NCBI GenBank assembly: GCA_021904315.1
Contig: CM038908.1
Coordinates: forward strand, 26,122,501-26,186,500
Length of the DNA stretch: 64,000 nucleotides
Reading direction: 5' to 3'
Source: Sphagnum magellanicum
Lineage: Eukaryota; Streptophyta; Sphagnopsida; Sphagnales; Sphagnaceae
The first letter of the stretch is position 1; the number at the start of each line of letters is the position of its first letter. A program made the position numbers and the translations under genes. A model generated the notes under the pieces. The model ran no database searches and was not told where the DNA came from. It saw only the letters and a program-made list of their open reading frames with translations. Of this stretch, positions 25,392-37,619 are shown one piece after another.

Positions 25392-26667
25392 CTAAACTTC
25401 GCGTGCATTCCAAGAATCTGACAGAATTGTTACGAGTCCCGCTGAATTCAATCAGGTGCACCTGCCTTGTGGATGCAGGTAGTCACGACATGGGCAGTTG
25501 GCAGATCGTCTGTTCTAGGGAAATTCCAATGGGCAGTGAGATCCGAGAAGCTGCGAATATTTTGGAACCCACCAAGGACTCCTTGATGCGAATTTCTTAC
25601 CGTGGCTCTTCACTTGTGAATTTCCTTCTGTTTGGTTGGGCTTACTGAAATCTGTCGAAGCGCTAAGAGCGTCGAAAAGAAAACGTTCGTTTCAGATATC
25701 AACAAAAATTCCATTTTATATTTTACAGAAGGTCCCAAGTGGGTGCGTCAGGCTACTGTCGACGAATCAGAAAGTATTCCCAGGTTATCACTTATGTTTC
25801 TAATTGACAGCACTGAAGATGTTTTAGTCAATTGAAGGGAACTTCCGCGCATTCCCAACGCCAAAGTTCCACCATTGAAATAAAAAAACGTTTAGTAGTT
25901 TATACTGGCGAATGCGCTGCTCCAATTGACCTGGAAATGCTATTCTACTGCCCTTCAGGCTAATTTTGGGAGGCCCTGAGGAGCACGCCTTCCCTTCCCC
26001 CTCTACTACTAAAGGCGATTTGACCACATGGTCACCTTAGAAATTCCGTCTATAGGTGAAACCTTCTTGTTGTTGTTGTTTTTTATTTTTTTGAGTGACT
26101 TGACAATGGCAAAGAAATTCCAAATTCACTTTAAGATAGGCTTGTCGGCACCCACTGATGTTCGGATGTTGAAAAATCATAGATAGAGCTTCGCCTAGTT
26201 AGAATCTTTAATTCATTTTATGATCACTTCACAATATTCAGTGTTCCCAGACTTAGTCATTGGCCTCGTAACTTGTGACCATTGAGAGTCTTGTAAACCT
26301 CATAGCAGTGGGGTTGGCTATCCTAGACTCCCACCGCTTTCCTTTCATGGATGATTACCGCTCGGACATTTTATCTGTGGTTGATAGGTGAAGGATGTCT
26401 GCTATTTCTGTTCTTGAACATGGCAATTCATCAAATTTTGCCTAGGCAAGCTAGTGAATCACGACAACATAGTGAACCATGACATTTTTCTTAAATCTTT
26501 CTTTCCCTCCTCCTTTTGTCTCCTTTCCTTGTGTTTCCCATTCTTTTTCCTCGGAATAAAGTCTTGCACCTTCACATCCTACTACGACAAAAATTATTCA
26601 CATGTCAATAGTGTAAGTAAATCCATGGTGACTGTGCCTCCAATCAGGTTTCTAACGTCTCATGCTG

Positions 26668-26711
26668 TTTTTTGGGGGGGGGAGGGGGGGTGGGTGGGAG
26701 GGGGGAAGGGG
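26668..26711 (+). repeat. G-rich tract with quadruplex potential
   Basis: A T run is followed by ~35 nt of almost uninterrupted G with single A/T breaks. It is present in variant form at 63,168-63,203 in unit 3 and absent from unit 1. Several runs of three or more G lie within a short span. Confidence 0.6.
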
Positions 26712-29700
26712 CCATATTAACTAGCCCATCACCAATTTTTTTGGAACATCATGCATCTCTTTAGACCCCAAGTTGCAACATAGAAACAAATGTGCCCCCC
26801 TATGGCTCACCCTTTTTAGTTTGTATACATGGGGGTGAACTTTGGGCAAAACCATATGGGATAAAACTGAGGTGCTATTGGGAATGTCTTGAGGAATAAC
26901 TTGGGAACTTGGAAAAGCCTTTGGGAACCCCATGGGAACATGATGAGAACAATAGGAAAAAAACATAAAATCCTCACCCTCCAAAAAGAAAAAAACTAGA
27001 CCCCTCATGAGTGCATGCTGAGCCTTCTCATTGGCTGCATGAAACTTTTGTTTCAAAAAAACTGTTTGGCCTGGGCTAATGGCAGGGTCACAAACCGTGG
27101 GACACGGTCTTCCCAAATGCCAAGCATTTAGAGCACTTACTTTACTTCGGAGTTGCTGCTGCAATTGGGCAGGCTTGGACCCTTTTGGAATTTACTGCAC
27201 TGTATTCAATGCCTGCTGTGACTTTAGGGACACGCTTGTGGCCCTTGCTTGGTGGTTGTTCTTTTTGACATCTCTTTTCTCAGAAAGGGGTGTGTGTTTT
27301 TTTTCTCCAATTTTGTGATCAATGGAAAACAAAAAAAAATTTGCCCAATCAATTTCTTCTTATCTCTTCGGCCTTGACTGGGTCCAATCAGAGTAGCAGG
27401 AATTAGGCAAAGGCAGGTTGTCAAGAATGACAACTACAAGGATGATAATTTTGATGACAAAGACATACATTCGAGGATGGATGAAAAATCACCACAGCAA
27501 AGGTCACAAGTCTATTTTTTTCTCGCAAGTCTATTTTTTTCTCTGATGAAGAATGCAGTTTTAACTTTTTCCTGGAAAAAAATGTAGACACAATGACAAT
27601 CATGCATGAGAAGATTTAGTCAAATTTGGCCGTAAGGCCCAATAATCTCAAGTGTTCAATCTACAGTGGATTTGTTTCCCCATTTTGTCTTGACTTCAAA
27701 GACGGTGAAGTACATTAACCAAGCATTTTCTATCAATTTTCTCACCTGAATTTTTCTAAAAACATCTGTTTTGATTTTGTTGAATTTTCTTTGACAAATC
27801 CTTCAATACCCTTGCACCATAGGAATGAACTTTACGAAAGCACCTTGGTGCACCCCTACTCATCCATAGCTTTCCAATCATATCAAGAGCATGGAGTGGG
27901 GTGGCGGGGACTTGAGTTTGGGAAATCTTAATGTGGCAAACAAAAGAAACAAACTACCTTCCTTAATAAATAAATTTTCTACCTTATGTAAAACATTCCA
28001 CATTTTGCAGGAGTGCAAATGAAGGGCACCTTATAAGACATATATCATTGTTGGGCATTTTGGAAAGCAAAATTCTTGCAGAGGTGAGCATTTTACTTTT
28101 AAAAAATTTTAACCATGATACCTAATGGGTACCATGTGGTAATTACTAAGTATCTCCATTTTTTTAAAAAGAGTAAAAATGCATGCATTTTACACCATGC
28201 AATGCCCTTGGGTTAGGGCATTCCCAAAATAATATCCCTTATTGGTCTGTTAGAAAATTATTCAAAAAGCATGAGAAATACATGTGAAGTGGGTTTTCAT
28301 AAATACATACATATAATACAACCCATGGTTCATTACCCTTAATTTAACCAGATTAATATGAAGTTTATAATTTGACCTTTCCTCATTCCTTAATTTATCT
28401 TTATGCAATAATTTAACAACATGTTCTTCTTATGAGTCAATGTTCAACCAGATTTTGTCTTGTCTGCACATTAATCTCAGCTGTTTGCTCAATACTGTTG
28501 CAAGTGGCATGTTATATATCTTTGGTCTTTTTTATGTTAAATTCTTTTGTGTTTGAAATTATTTTAGTTTTCATATATACTTGTGACATAAGAACCCCAC
28601 AACACATAAAAGCTTCATTCGGTCATTATGATCTACTTGTTTTTCAATTCAGTGTTTTTGCTATGAATATGACATATCATCTTTTACCTTCTTCAGTAAA
28701 TGAGTTGAATTCATATGCAAATCTTCAAAACTTTCATTATGTTAAGACCATCTTTTCATGTTTCCAAGATGCAATATTTATTTCTGAAAATATATAAGTT
28801 CCTGGAAGTACTGGTGTGTATTCAAAAATTGTAATTTTCTTATAAGTTCCAATTTTGAAACATTACACATTGGGAAATCTATATTTTAATGAATTTTATC
28901 CTCCCCTTTCTCCAAGGCCTTTAACAGACAATTTTTCAAATTATATCTTCCTTAATATTTGAGTGTCTGAACCTTGTGAATGAAAAATGCACATTTCATC
29001 ATGATGGGTCATTGCCACAATCAATCAGCAAAATATGCACTTGAACCCAATGTGAATGAGATTTATTTCTCTTTTCCAATTGTCACCCAAGTCCAAGGTG
29101 AAGAAACTTCCTCAGTGGAGGAGTGTTTTCTTTTCATTTTTTTGATATCAAAATTTTGGATAAATGTAAACCACAAAATAGCAAACTTAGTCGAATTTAC
29201 ACTTGAAAAATAAATTCCAAAATTTTCCCGATTTCTTTGTGGAAAAATGGCAAAGTCTCACTTGGAACTTGGTCTTTCCTGAACCAAACTAACTCTTGGG
29301 TAATGTGTGAAGATTCATGCACTTTTGGAAAGTATCATGTGAATTACACACCAGAGACAAGCGTCATAAAGTTTCTAATCAATAACAGCTCTACAAAAAC
29401 AGGACTTTGGCAAGCTGAGGGTTTCATTGCATTCCTTAAAAATAGCAAGGCTTGAATTTCGGTAGGAAAATTCATGCCTTGGACAGCAAGAATGAGACCA
29501 AGCATGGCTATGAAGGGGAGTGGAGGCACGAAACCTATATTGAATACTGGGTCATTTCCAGCTAGGAATATGGGTAGCCCTGTAGGGCTAGCAGTGGCTG
29601 CACTAGTAGGTGGTGAAGGGTTAGACCGCGGCCTGTTCTAGAGCATCACCAGTGTTTCCCACCATTCACTCACAATAACAAGTGAAACTGGCAGGTGGAA

Positions 29701-31177
29701 CCAACAGCCAACTGCCGGTCCCACTAGGCAAAAACCTAAAATTGCCTGAACAGGACCCCAAAAGTGGTTGCTGTTACAACACTAATTTAACACCAACTCA
29801 CTTGCTACGCCAAAAGTTAGAACCCTAATCTGCTTCCAAATTATGGGAAATGAAACTGGAAGGAGCTCATTTTCACTTTGACTGTGGGCTAAGCAAGTTG
29901 TGCACTTGACCTTAATTTGACCTTCACTGGGCTGATGTAGTCCAATTATTTATATTTACAAAATCGTGTGCACACAACATATTGTAATGTTGTAGATAAG
30001 TTCAAGTATGCTACCTTTTCTTACCTTACCTACTCGAATTTGGAATAACATTTTTGAGAAAATTACAAGATTGTTTTACTGATCATCAATAAACAAGCAC
30101 AAACCCATGGGAGAAATCTGCAAAGGACATGTTCATTGTTGCAAAAAGTCACAGTATTCTAGATTTTTTGTGCTATAAGTTTTGTACATGTTAAGAACTT
30201 GTATCTTAGGTTGAAAAGAAAATGTAAGATATAGGACTGATTTCCTTTCAGCTCAAAATCTTAAAGTCCTCAAATACAAGCTTGGTTGAAGCCTAAGTAT
30301 GCACATATGACAACATATGAACCTTCAACACACCAACTGACACATAGAAGGCATTGATGTACATAAATTTTGACATGGGAGATGACACTGACATGAACAT
30401 CCCATGAAAATTTGGAGCCTGTATCACATCAGGACAAGCCTGATCTGAATGAAAGATACTTTGCTGGGGATGGTATTCATTGTTTAAATGGATGACACAG
30501 GAATGCAGAAAAGATATTGTTATTTGGAGCACTTGTCACTTGCCAATTAAAGCGACAATTATCCAAACAAATAGTGTTACCACGTTGTTGACAAATATGT
30601 AATGTGTGGAGGAGGAGAAGCATGTAAAAACTTGTGTTGGGGGCCCTACAACGAACCTATGGTTCTGAAAAATAATTGGAATTGTCTTGGTTCCAGTTTG
30701 GAGAATCAGTTAAGGTTCAGATCTCATTCAGAGTTCTAACTACCAGGGACTGGACCAGCAGTTAACTACTGGCTTTAGTTCCTTTGATTTTAGGAAAAAA
30801 TATTTCTTAGTTCTGGTTCCACATGTGCATAAATAAATTCAGGAAATTTTGGTTCTGTGTCTGATTCTTAAAAGAATAAATTTTGGTCCTGATTTTGGAC
30901 TACTAAATCAGACCCCGTTTTTACCAACTGGAATGGCAACTGATGCTTCTTATGCACCAAAGCAGGTACCTGCCCAACACTGGTAATAACAATGTTGTGT
31001 GAGTTTTAGAACACATGAAGATGGCACATGCAAACGTCTTGTCCCACCATCTTATATATAAAAGCAAACATGCTGTCTGTCTGTGGCGAGAAAAACAAGA
31101 CGAGGTCTTGAAACGAGCGAGGTCCTCAAAACCTTCGAGGACCTGAACCGAGGTGTCTGTCTGTCACGACAAACAGC

Positions 31178-31250
31178 GCAGGGCAGGGGCAGGGCAGGCA
31201 AGGGCAGGGGCAGGATAGGACAGGGCAGGGGCAGTGGCAGGGCAGGGCAG
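31178..31250 (+). repeat. GGGCA-rich block with quadruplex potential
   Basis: Repeated gggcag/ggggcag words give many runs of three to four G within ~70 nt on the plus strand. It lies inside Helitron-like insertion 2, just before its tandem array. Proline/leucine-rich open frames on the opposite strand are by-products of this composition. Confidence 0.75.
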
Positions 31251-31251
31251 G

Positions 31252-31945
31252 ACAGCCCAGAATCTTCTTTTTTTTTTGTATTGACCAAGACAACCTTTTT
31301 TTTTCTTTTAGCTACTGTCCGTCCTGATTAAGGGGACGGATGAAATGTCCGTCCGGCTTGATGACAGGACGGATTTAGGGGAAGACCAGAAAAAAAATAT
31401 TTAGGCCTTGGACAGCCCAGAATCAATTTTTATTTTTTTTTGTATTGACCAAGACTACCTTTTTTTTCTTTTAGCTACTGTCCGTCCCAATTAAGGGGAT
31501 GGATGAAATGTCCGTCCGGCTTGATGACGGGACGGATTTAGGGGAAGACCAGAAAAAAATTATTTAGGCCTTGGACAGCCCAGAATCATTTTTTTACTTT
31601 TTTTTGTATTGACCAAGACTACCTTTTTTTTCTTTTAGCTACTGTCCGTCCCAATTAAGAGGATGGATGAAATGTCCATCTGGCTTGATGACGGGACGGA
31701 TTTAGGGGAAGACCAGAAAAAAAATATTTAGGCCTTGGACAGCCCAAAATCAATTTTTTTCTTTTTTTGTATTGACCAAGACTACCTTTTTTTACTTTTA
31801 GCTACTGTCCGTCCCAATTAAGGGGATGGATGAAATGTCCGTCCAGCTTGATGACGGGACGAATTTTGGGGAAGCTTTTTTTCTTTTAGCTACTGTCCGT
31901 CCCGATTAAGGGAATGGATGAAATGTCCGTCCGGCTGGATGATCA
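31252..31945 (+). repeat. ~163-bp tandem array, about 4.5 units
   Basis: The marker gctactgtcc recurs at 31,311, 31,474, 31,638, 31,801 and 31,889, giving periods of 163, 164, 163 and a truncated last step of 88. Each full unit runs from gacagcccagaatc through a T-rich run to gatgacgggacggatttagg. The units are highly similar, so the expansion is recent. Confidence 0.9.
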
Positions 31946-32748
31946 CAAAATAATAATAAAAATAGAAAACACATCAAAATAAAAAAGTTAAAAGTTTCTA
32001 AAAAAAACTAAAACGCAAATCAAGTTTAAAGAAATCGGGGGACTTCACAGTGGCCAAAGGTCAGGGGCACCCACTCGTAACTTCCAAGGGAGAATGGATC
32101 TCCATGCAATTATTTGTAAAGTACCCCTGAGGGTACTGGGCCCCAGTTTTGCTAAAATTGAGGATAAAATGAGAAACCACTATGAAAACAGTAGACAGAG
32201 AAAAAAAAAGGCACCAAATAGTTTTCTCACCTAAATTGGTGCTCTTAGATCAAGCCTTGTTGTAACAAGGCCCTGCAAATCCTTTGGAAAATGAACACAA
32301 GTGTACAAATAACATGGAAAAGGCACCATTGTCCAGGCAATTACTAAATATGGTCAAAGAGCAGGCATTTCTTTTTCCTAATTTGCTACACTCCCAACTC
32401 GTGCAGTTGAAAGTGATTAAAATGGTTGAGTTGCATTCTTTGTTGATTTGAAACCAAGGGTTTAAGCATGGGTTGAGCGATGGAAATAATATTTATTTTA
32501 TTTTACTTATAACAATTTACTACTATTTTATGTTTCCATAAATGAGAGTATAGCCCAATGTGCCAAATTTCTGAAAATAATTAAAACTTGATTTGAGTAC
32601 CAAAAACCATTGTCCCACATGATAGTTAAATTCCAGAAGGTTTTCTGGGACAAACAATAATTTACTCAAATATAGAATTGAACCGAAATATTTTTTTTCT
32701 CGGATAATTGAATCACTGCTTACATCATCAGGATCAGTGTTATTTTTC

Positions 32749-32827
32749 CTGGCGAACTGGGGCAAAGTTTCGCCTTCGTCTGCGGAGGCACAATCACCAC
32801 AACAGGAGTTTAACTCCAATTCGCCAG
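32749..32827. other. 79-bp segment between 8-bp inverted repeats, inverted in the sister copy
   Basis: Bounded by CTGGCGAA (32,749-32,756) and TTCGCCAG (32,820-32,827). Its reverse complement matches 20,105-20,163 in the sister duplicate while the outer flanks match directly. Which orientation is ancestral cannot be told from two copies. Confidence 0.7.
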
Positions 32828-33134
32828 ACACTGCTCCTGTATGAGGGCAGGTTGCATCCAGTCACAATTGAATTTTCCCCAGATTTTTTCTATTTAGTAC
32901 AGTTTTCTGCTAGTTTTCTGTGGGATTCTCACCACTCACGCTAAATCTATTGTCAGATGATCGCCACCCATGCCACATCACAAAAATGAAAAAATGGAAA
33001 CACTGATCAAGATGTCTAAAATAGTATGCCAATGCTTACTGTTTAATACTAGACCATCACATGCAACAATTATGTTACTCTTAAACTAGAGTCTTTCATG
33101 CAGCTCAATGGAATAATTTCATGTCTAGTTTTAA

Positions 33135-34004
33135 TTACCCCCAGAATGGAGGGACAGAGGCTTCAAGTAAGTTGAGATCTGTGGCATTAAATATTCCCAG
33201 AGACGACTCTAGCACTGCAGCGGGGATGTTGCTCAGCAGCAGCTGGTTTGCTGCAACCAAGAATCCAGGAGATTGCGAATTCAAACTGTTGAAGCTGATT
33301 GCAGGTCCAGTACCCACGTTGATTTGGAAATGAAGAGTGCCCTTTGGGAAGATGTAGATGTCTCCCTTTTGCACCGTTTCTGCATATAGCACGCCGTCGA
33401 AGCTAATGAAGCCTGCGTAAATTGAGCCTTGCACTACGAATAATGTCTCACTAGCGAAAGGATGGGTATGGGGAGGAACGACTCCCCCGATTCCGAAATC
33501 CAGTCGAACATGGGAGATGCCGAGTGTGTTGAGAGCTGGGTACTCCAAGACAGCTCCAAATGTGGGGTATGCGTTTGTACCGGTGACAGAAACATTTCCT
33601 GAAATTAAACCGAATGCAGGCAAAGAAAGATTTAACAGGATTGAAATCTCTGGTCGATCATCCAAACTTTCTAACTCCTGACTATGAGCAATGGTGTATC
33701 ATCTAGGCTAGCATACAAAAAGCATTTCATGCCACTATCCGATGTCAGGTTTGAGGATCGAACCAGGGGTGCGGAAGCCCGTGAAGAGAAAGTCTTTGGA
33801 CGTAACATTTGCGCGATTCTATCAAGGAAACCCATTGACCCGTGGAGCGCTTGGGGACAGATCTGCCACGCAGAAATCCTGCAACGGATCCGGATCTGCT
33901 GCTTGCACCATTACTGCTCCAGCGACTAATGCTGTACATACAAATGCGACAATTATCCGCCAAGCGTTGCAAGAGCCCATACCGGAACGAATGCTGTAAG
34001 TCAT
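33135..34004 (-). pseudogene. GLP-C, short-intron germin-like gene with double nonsense
   Basis: Exon 1 is 33,764-34,004, exon 2 is 33,135-33,598, with a 165-bp GT-AG intron. The layout matches the intact genes except that exon 2 is one codon shorter (ends PPFWG). Residue 60 (Pro of NGFP) is followed by TGA TAG where the intact paralogues have TGC AAG (Cys61-Lys62). Four substitutions cluster within nine bases there. Both stops fall before the cupin domain, so no functional protein is expected. Everything else, including box 1 (PPHTHP, ASE) and box 2 (FPKGTLHFQINVG), is open and conserved, implying recent loss or an assembly error. It is a distinct subtype from GLP-A/B/D, judging by its intron and sequence (e.g. 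SIYAGFIS, ETVQKGD). Confidence 0.85.
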
Positions 34005-34234
34005 GATGGTTTGATCAGTACTGAAAGCTTGAGTGATGAAAGCAGCTGTAGAGCTGTGTGTGGAAAATTGGATGAGTGTGGTACGACTGAGTGTATATAG
34101 GTACTGAACACTATATTAGGGTTTGTTCTATAACTTCTAATAGGACCTCGGCGAACGAGGTGCTGGATGAGAGTGAGAGTAGAGGCGCAGGCTGATACGA
34201 TGGAATCCTGTTGGTGACATGAATTCAGCTACAG

Positions 34235-34241
34235 TTTTATA
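34235..34241 (-). promoter_or_regulatory. TATA box of GLP-C
   Basis: TATAAAA on the minus strand in the same acagttttata context as the other GLP promoters, but 231 nt from the ATG rather than 210. Confidence 0.6.
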
Positions 34242-36405
34242 CCAAACTTCCCGTACGTTCCAAGAATTCTCACGAGTTCAACACTCACGAGTCCAACAGA
34301 ATTCAATAAGTGCTTTGTGAAGGCAGGTAGGAAATTTAGTTCTGACGACATTACTTGGACACTTGGCAGATTGTAACTTCTTGGGATCTCTTGGATAGTG
34401 AGATCCGAGAAGCTGCAGGGCTGGAGAATTCCGAGTGGATTCGAAAGTCAAAAATTGTGTATAATTTAGTTCTCATGTAAAACCACAAATCAGTCGAAGA
34501 AGATAAGTATGATCCCGGAAACTGAAGAGAGTGAAGGCCAGCCAGCATGAGAGATTCAATCTAATACGAGCCTACCAACGAGCGCGCCTTGGGCCCCTCT
34601 CTGCCCTGTTAGTCAGCCTGTGTTTGCAGCTGGGGTGGTGCGCGAAGAGCGGAGGCGATAAGAGCATGTGGAAGGTTCGCCTTACCCGAGAACCAAAATA
34701 CAATTCGCAAATGTAAGGAGCCTGCTTCAAATATCATTAAAGGAAAGTGCAGCCTGAAATTCTGTGCGGTGAAATATTCACGTTTTACATGGTCTCCAAA
34801 ATACTCCCAAATTAGAGCATTCGGAGAAACTACTTGGAACTGTTGCTAAGTATTTTACTTATGGTCAAAACTTATACGTTCGTCCTTTTCTGCCCTGTAC
34901 TTTATGTAGCCACTGACTTTGGGGACATCCCACCTCATCATGACGCTTGATTTGCGCTTTGCTTTAATTAACATCTCTTTTCTGAGAAAAACGGGTGTGG
35001 GTACCCGATGAGGCAAACGTGCTAGCCAATATAGCCACAGCAGCTGCTGTCCCTCCCTCAATAGCCAGGGTTATGTGAACTCTTGGGGTATGTTTCTTTC
35101 TTTTAAATAATGAATTCACCACAGAGGAAGTCAAAACTAATGGCGGTGACCAGAAGGCAATGGTTTTCAACGTCCTGGATGCACTGTCCTGGGTCTGTGA
35201 AAAAATATTTAATTAAGAAATGGTCCTATGGGTGTTGTGGAAGGGTGTCCTGGCTATTGGTGCACGGCCAGCAGCTGCCATGCTGTTGTGACCATAGCAT
35301 TTAATAGTCATCACCCAAGCGATGTTCTCCCACGATCCCCCCTGTACGGTGCATTCACCTGGCCTCGTCACGCTTGATTTGCAAGTCTTGTTTTATTCAA
35401 CATCTCTTTTCTCAGAAACTAGGGATTTTGCACACAAGTGGGTTCTATGTACCCTTCCACGTCCTTTTTTTGTCCTATGAACCACGTAGACCTTAAATGT
35501 CTCCTTAAGTAGCCCCATTAAGTAATCTCCTTAGTATCCCATAAACTAGGTAGGTCTTAGATGTCTTCTTCGATAGCCCTTTAAGTACATTTTATGTAAC
35601 CTTTTAAATAGTTTTTATTTTTCTCATAATCTAGATAGGTGTGTCCTTGAATTATTTAAGCAGTCTCTTAAATGTCAATCCTTAAATTATTATTAAGTAT
35701 CTCAAGGCTCAATCAGGATTCGGATTTCAAATAAGAGTGTTTTACTGAAAAAGGATTACACAGGACAATTTTAAATTTTCATAGTGTTTCATATATATTG
35801 CAAATATATGGTGTATATATTGTATTTTGGTGTTTTAAGAAAAAAAAATTAATTCAATAATATTGGATGTTGTATAAAAATCTTTTTGAGGTTTCAATAA
35901 TTATTGGATGTTGTATCAAAAAAACTTTGAGTCTTTGATCAATTTATGTTCAATTGTCCATATTATAATTTTTTTAAGTGAATGCAAAAGGAATACATAA
36001 AATGATGCAATTAATTTAAAACTTTGTTAACAAGAAAAAAATTCTTTTTTTATGTAATTATATATTCATTAGATCAATTTGATGAAAAAATAAATCATCA
36101 AAAATTACAAAGGTATACAAGGGAAATTATTTTTCTAATTAAATCATTTGACTAGTTTTTTAATTCATTAAGCTCAAAAATTTTAACACTAAATGCAAGT
36201 CACATGTATAAGAAATAATCATGCAAAAAAATATGTTTAACTCATTTTGATATTTTTTGCATGTTTTTTAGTAAAATATTCATGCACAATTATGTACATA
36301 TGTAAAAAACCACCAAGACATGAGTTATGTTATTTTGAACTATTCAAATTTTCTTACTGAAGTTTATTTCATTATTTGTAAAATATTTAGGCAATATGAT
36401 AAGTA

Positions 36406-37619
36406 AGACAATAGGATAGTCCTAGAAATAATTAGAATCCTACTCTCCTATTGTTAGATCCTATTGTCCTATTGTTTAGGATTGGGTAAAATTTTAAGTT
36501 CTTTTTAAATATCCCATAACATAAAAAGATCTCTAGGTAGACAAGTAGTAAACATGAGGAAACTTAAATCATCCTAGGTCAAAGAGGAAATTTCAATTTT
36601 TCTAAGTTATTAAATTTTTCCTTTGGCACAATCTCGTTTGTATTTTGATTGTTGTCCTCATTTTCAAGGAAACCTAAGGTTTTATTCTTAAATTTTATTA
36701 TTTTGAATAACTTTAATGCCTGACTCTTTACACAAAAAAATTTTACCCAATATCAACGCAAAGTTAAAAGAAAAATGACTTTGGGGATTGCAACATTTTA
36801 AAAAATAGTTAACTCATGATGGGGAGGACAGTAAAATGACAATTGAATGTAATTTTGCAAACATGTCACCAATTTATGTTGAATGTGTTTAAAGATGTTT
36901 GGTAATGTTATTCTACCCAAAAAGTGAAAAGAAAAAAACACCAGTGTTCAAGGAAAAGTTAAGAAGTTTTAATGCAACTATTGATTTTAAAAGTGAAATT
37001 TTGTCAAAAAGAAAAATTCAAAATTCAAAAATAATAGGGTCTCCCCAAGCTTGGTGGGCAATCCAATTGCAAGAATCAATTTTGGTCACCATATTCCAAC
37101 AAGGGAGACCATTTTCAAGAACATCATCCAATGATTTCAACTATGTCAGCAAGATTATGAGACATTATCCAATGACAAGGTTGAAGGACCATGTTCTTGG
37201 TTGCCATCCAACCACAAGGATCATTTTCAAACATCACTTGACTATATATCAATTGTGTCATGCATGAAATTTATAATCACTACATAAACATGACTTTCTA
37301 CCGAAACAATTATCTGACATAACAATTTTCTTCAACCATATTATTAAAATAGATAAAGTTTATCCTATTAACTTATAACCATTTACTTGGGAAAAATGTG
37401 AATAAAATACACCCCTTAAACGTAATTCATAAAGTAGATTGTGCAATCTCATGGTCATTGGTTAAGTTTTGTTAAAATGAAAAATAAGAAATTAATTAAT
37501 TCGATTTATAATGTGCAAAGATGAAGTCTTCTTTCAGGTACCATCATACATTTAAGATGATTTCCTATTTACCACCTATTTTATTTGACAAATCTAATCT
37601 TTGAAACATTTAAATTTTA
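36406..37619. other. AT-rich non-coding stretch
   Basis: No gene recognised. Around 36,409-36,482 the word cctattgt and its complement occur several times (acaataggat, cctattgttag, cctattgtcctattg), suggesting a small decayed inverted or tandem repeat. A 122-codon plus frame at 36,899-37,267 has no identifiable motif. Confidence 0.4.

Larger units (their letters stand above)
22268..29094 (-). repeat. Segmental duplication unit 2, part a (carries GLP-B)
   Basis: Homologous to unit 1a as far as ~26,660 and to unit 3 (58,706-64,000) as far as ~27,540, where the window ends for unit 3. GLP-B and GLP-D units are most alike: both have 571-bp introns and both lack the Helitron-like insertion. From ~27,540 to 29,094 there is no second copy for comparison. 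A 121-codon open frame at 28,432-28,797 (+) there is hydrophobic and unrecognised, and I do not call it a gene. Confidence 0.85.
31050..32077 (+). mobile_element. Helitron-like insertion 2 (1,028 bp, non-autonomous)
   Basis: Defined by the empty sister site at 19,433/19,434 (caccat/aact). The insertion falls between A and T with no duplication of host bases. The 5' end is TCTTATATATAAAAGC, a good match to Helitron 5' ends, and the 3' end is CACCCACTCG. A small TGGCC/GGTCA hairpin ends about 14 nt before the 3' terminus. Inside are an AGGTCCTC/GAGGACCT hairpin (31,120-31,147), a G-rich block and a tandem array. No helicase or Rep coding region is present, so it would depend on an autonomous partner. 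Confidence 0.65.
29095..36405 (-). repeat. Segmental duplication unit 2, part b (carries GLP-C)
   Basis: Sister of 17,665-22,228 but more complete. It keeps the short-intron GLP gene and its promoter, and has gained the Helitron-like insertion at 31,050-32,077. Homology ends at ggcaatatgataagta; beyond it this copy runs into unrelated sequence, while the sister continues into unit 2. No other gene is supportable in this block. Confidence 0.85.

Noticed and set aside
28432-28797. 121-codon plus-strand open frame as a gene
   Set aside because: It is hydrophobic and AT-driven, with no family motif, no promoter evidence and no second copy for comparison; a small membrane protein cannot be excluded but is not supported.
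31052-31331. Pro/Leu-rich and Gly/Arg-rich open frames near 31,052-31,331
   Set aside because: They arise from the GGGCA-rich block within the Helitron-like insertion and are absent from the sister locus.
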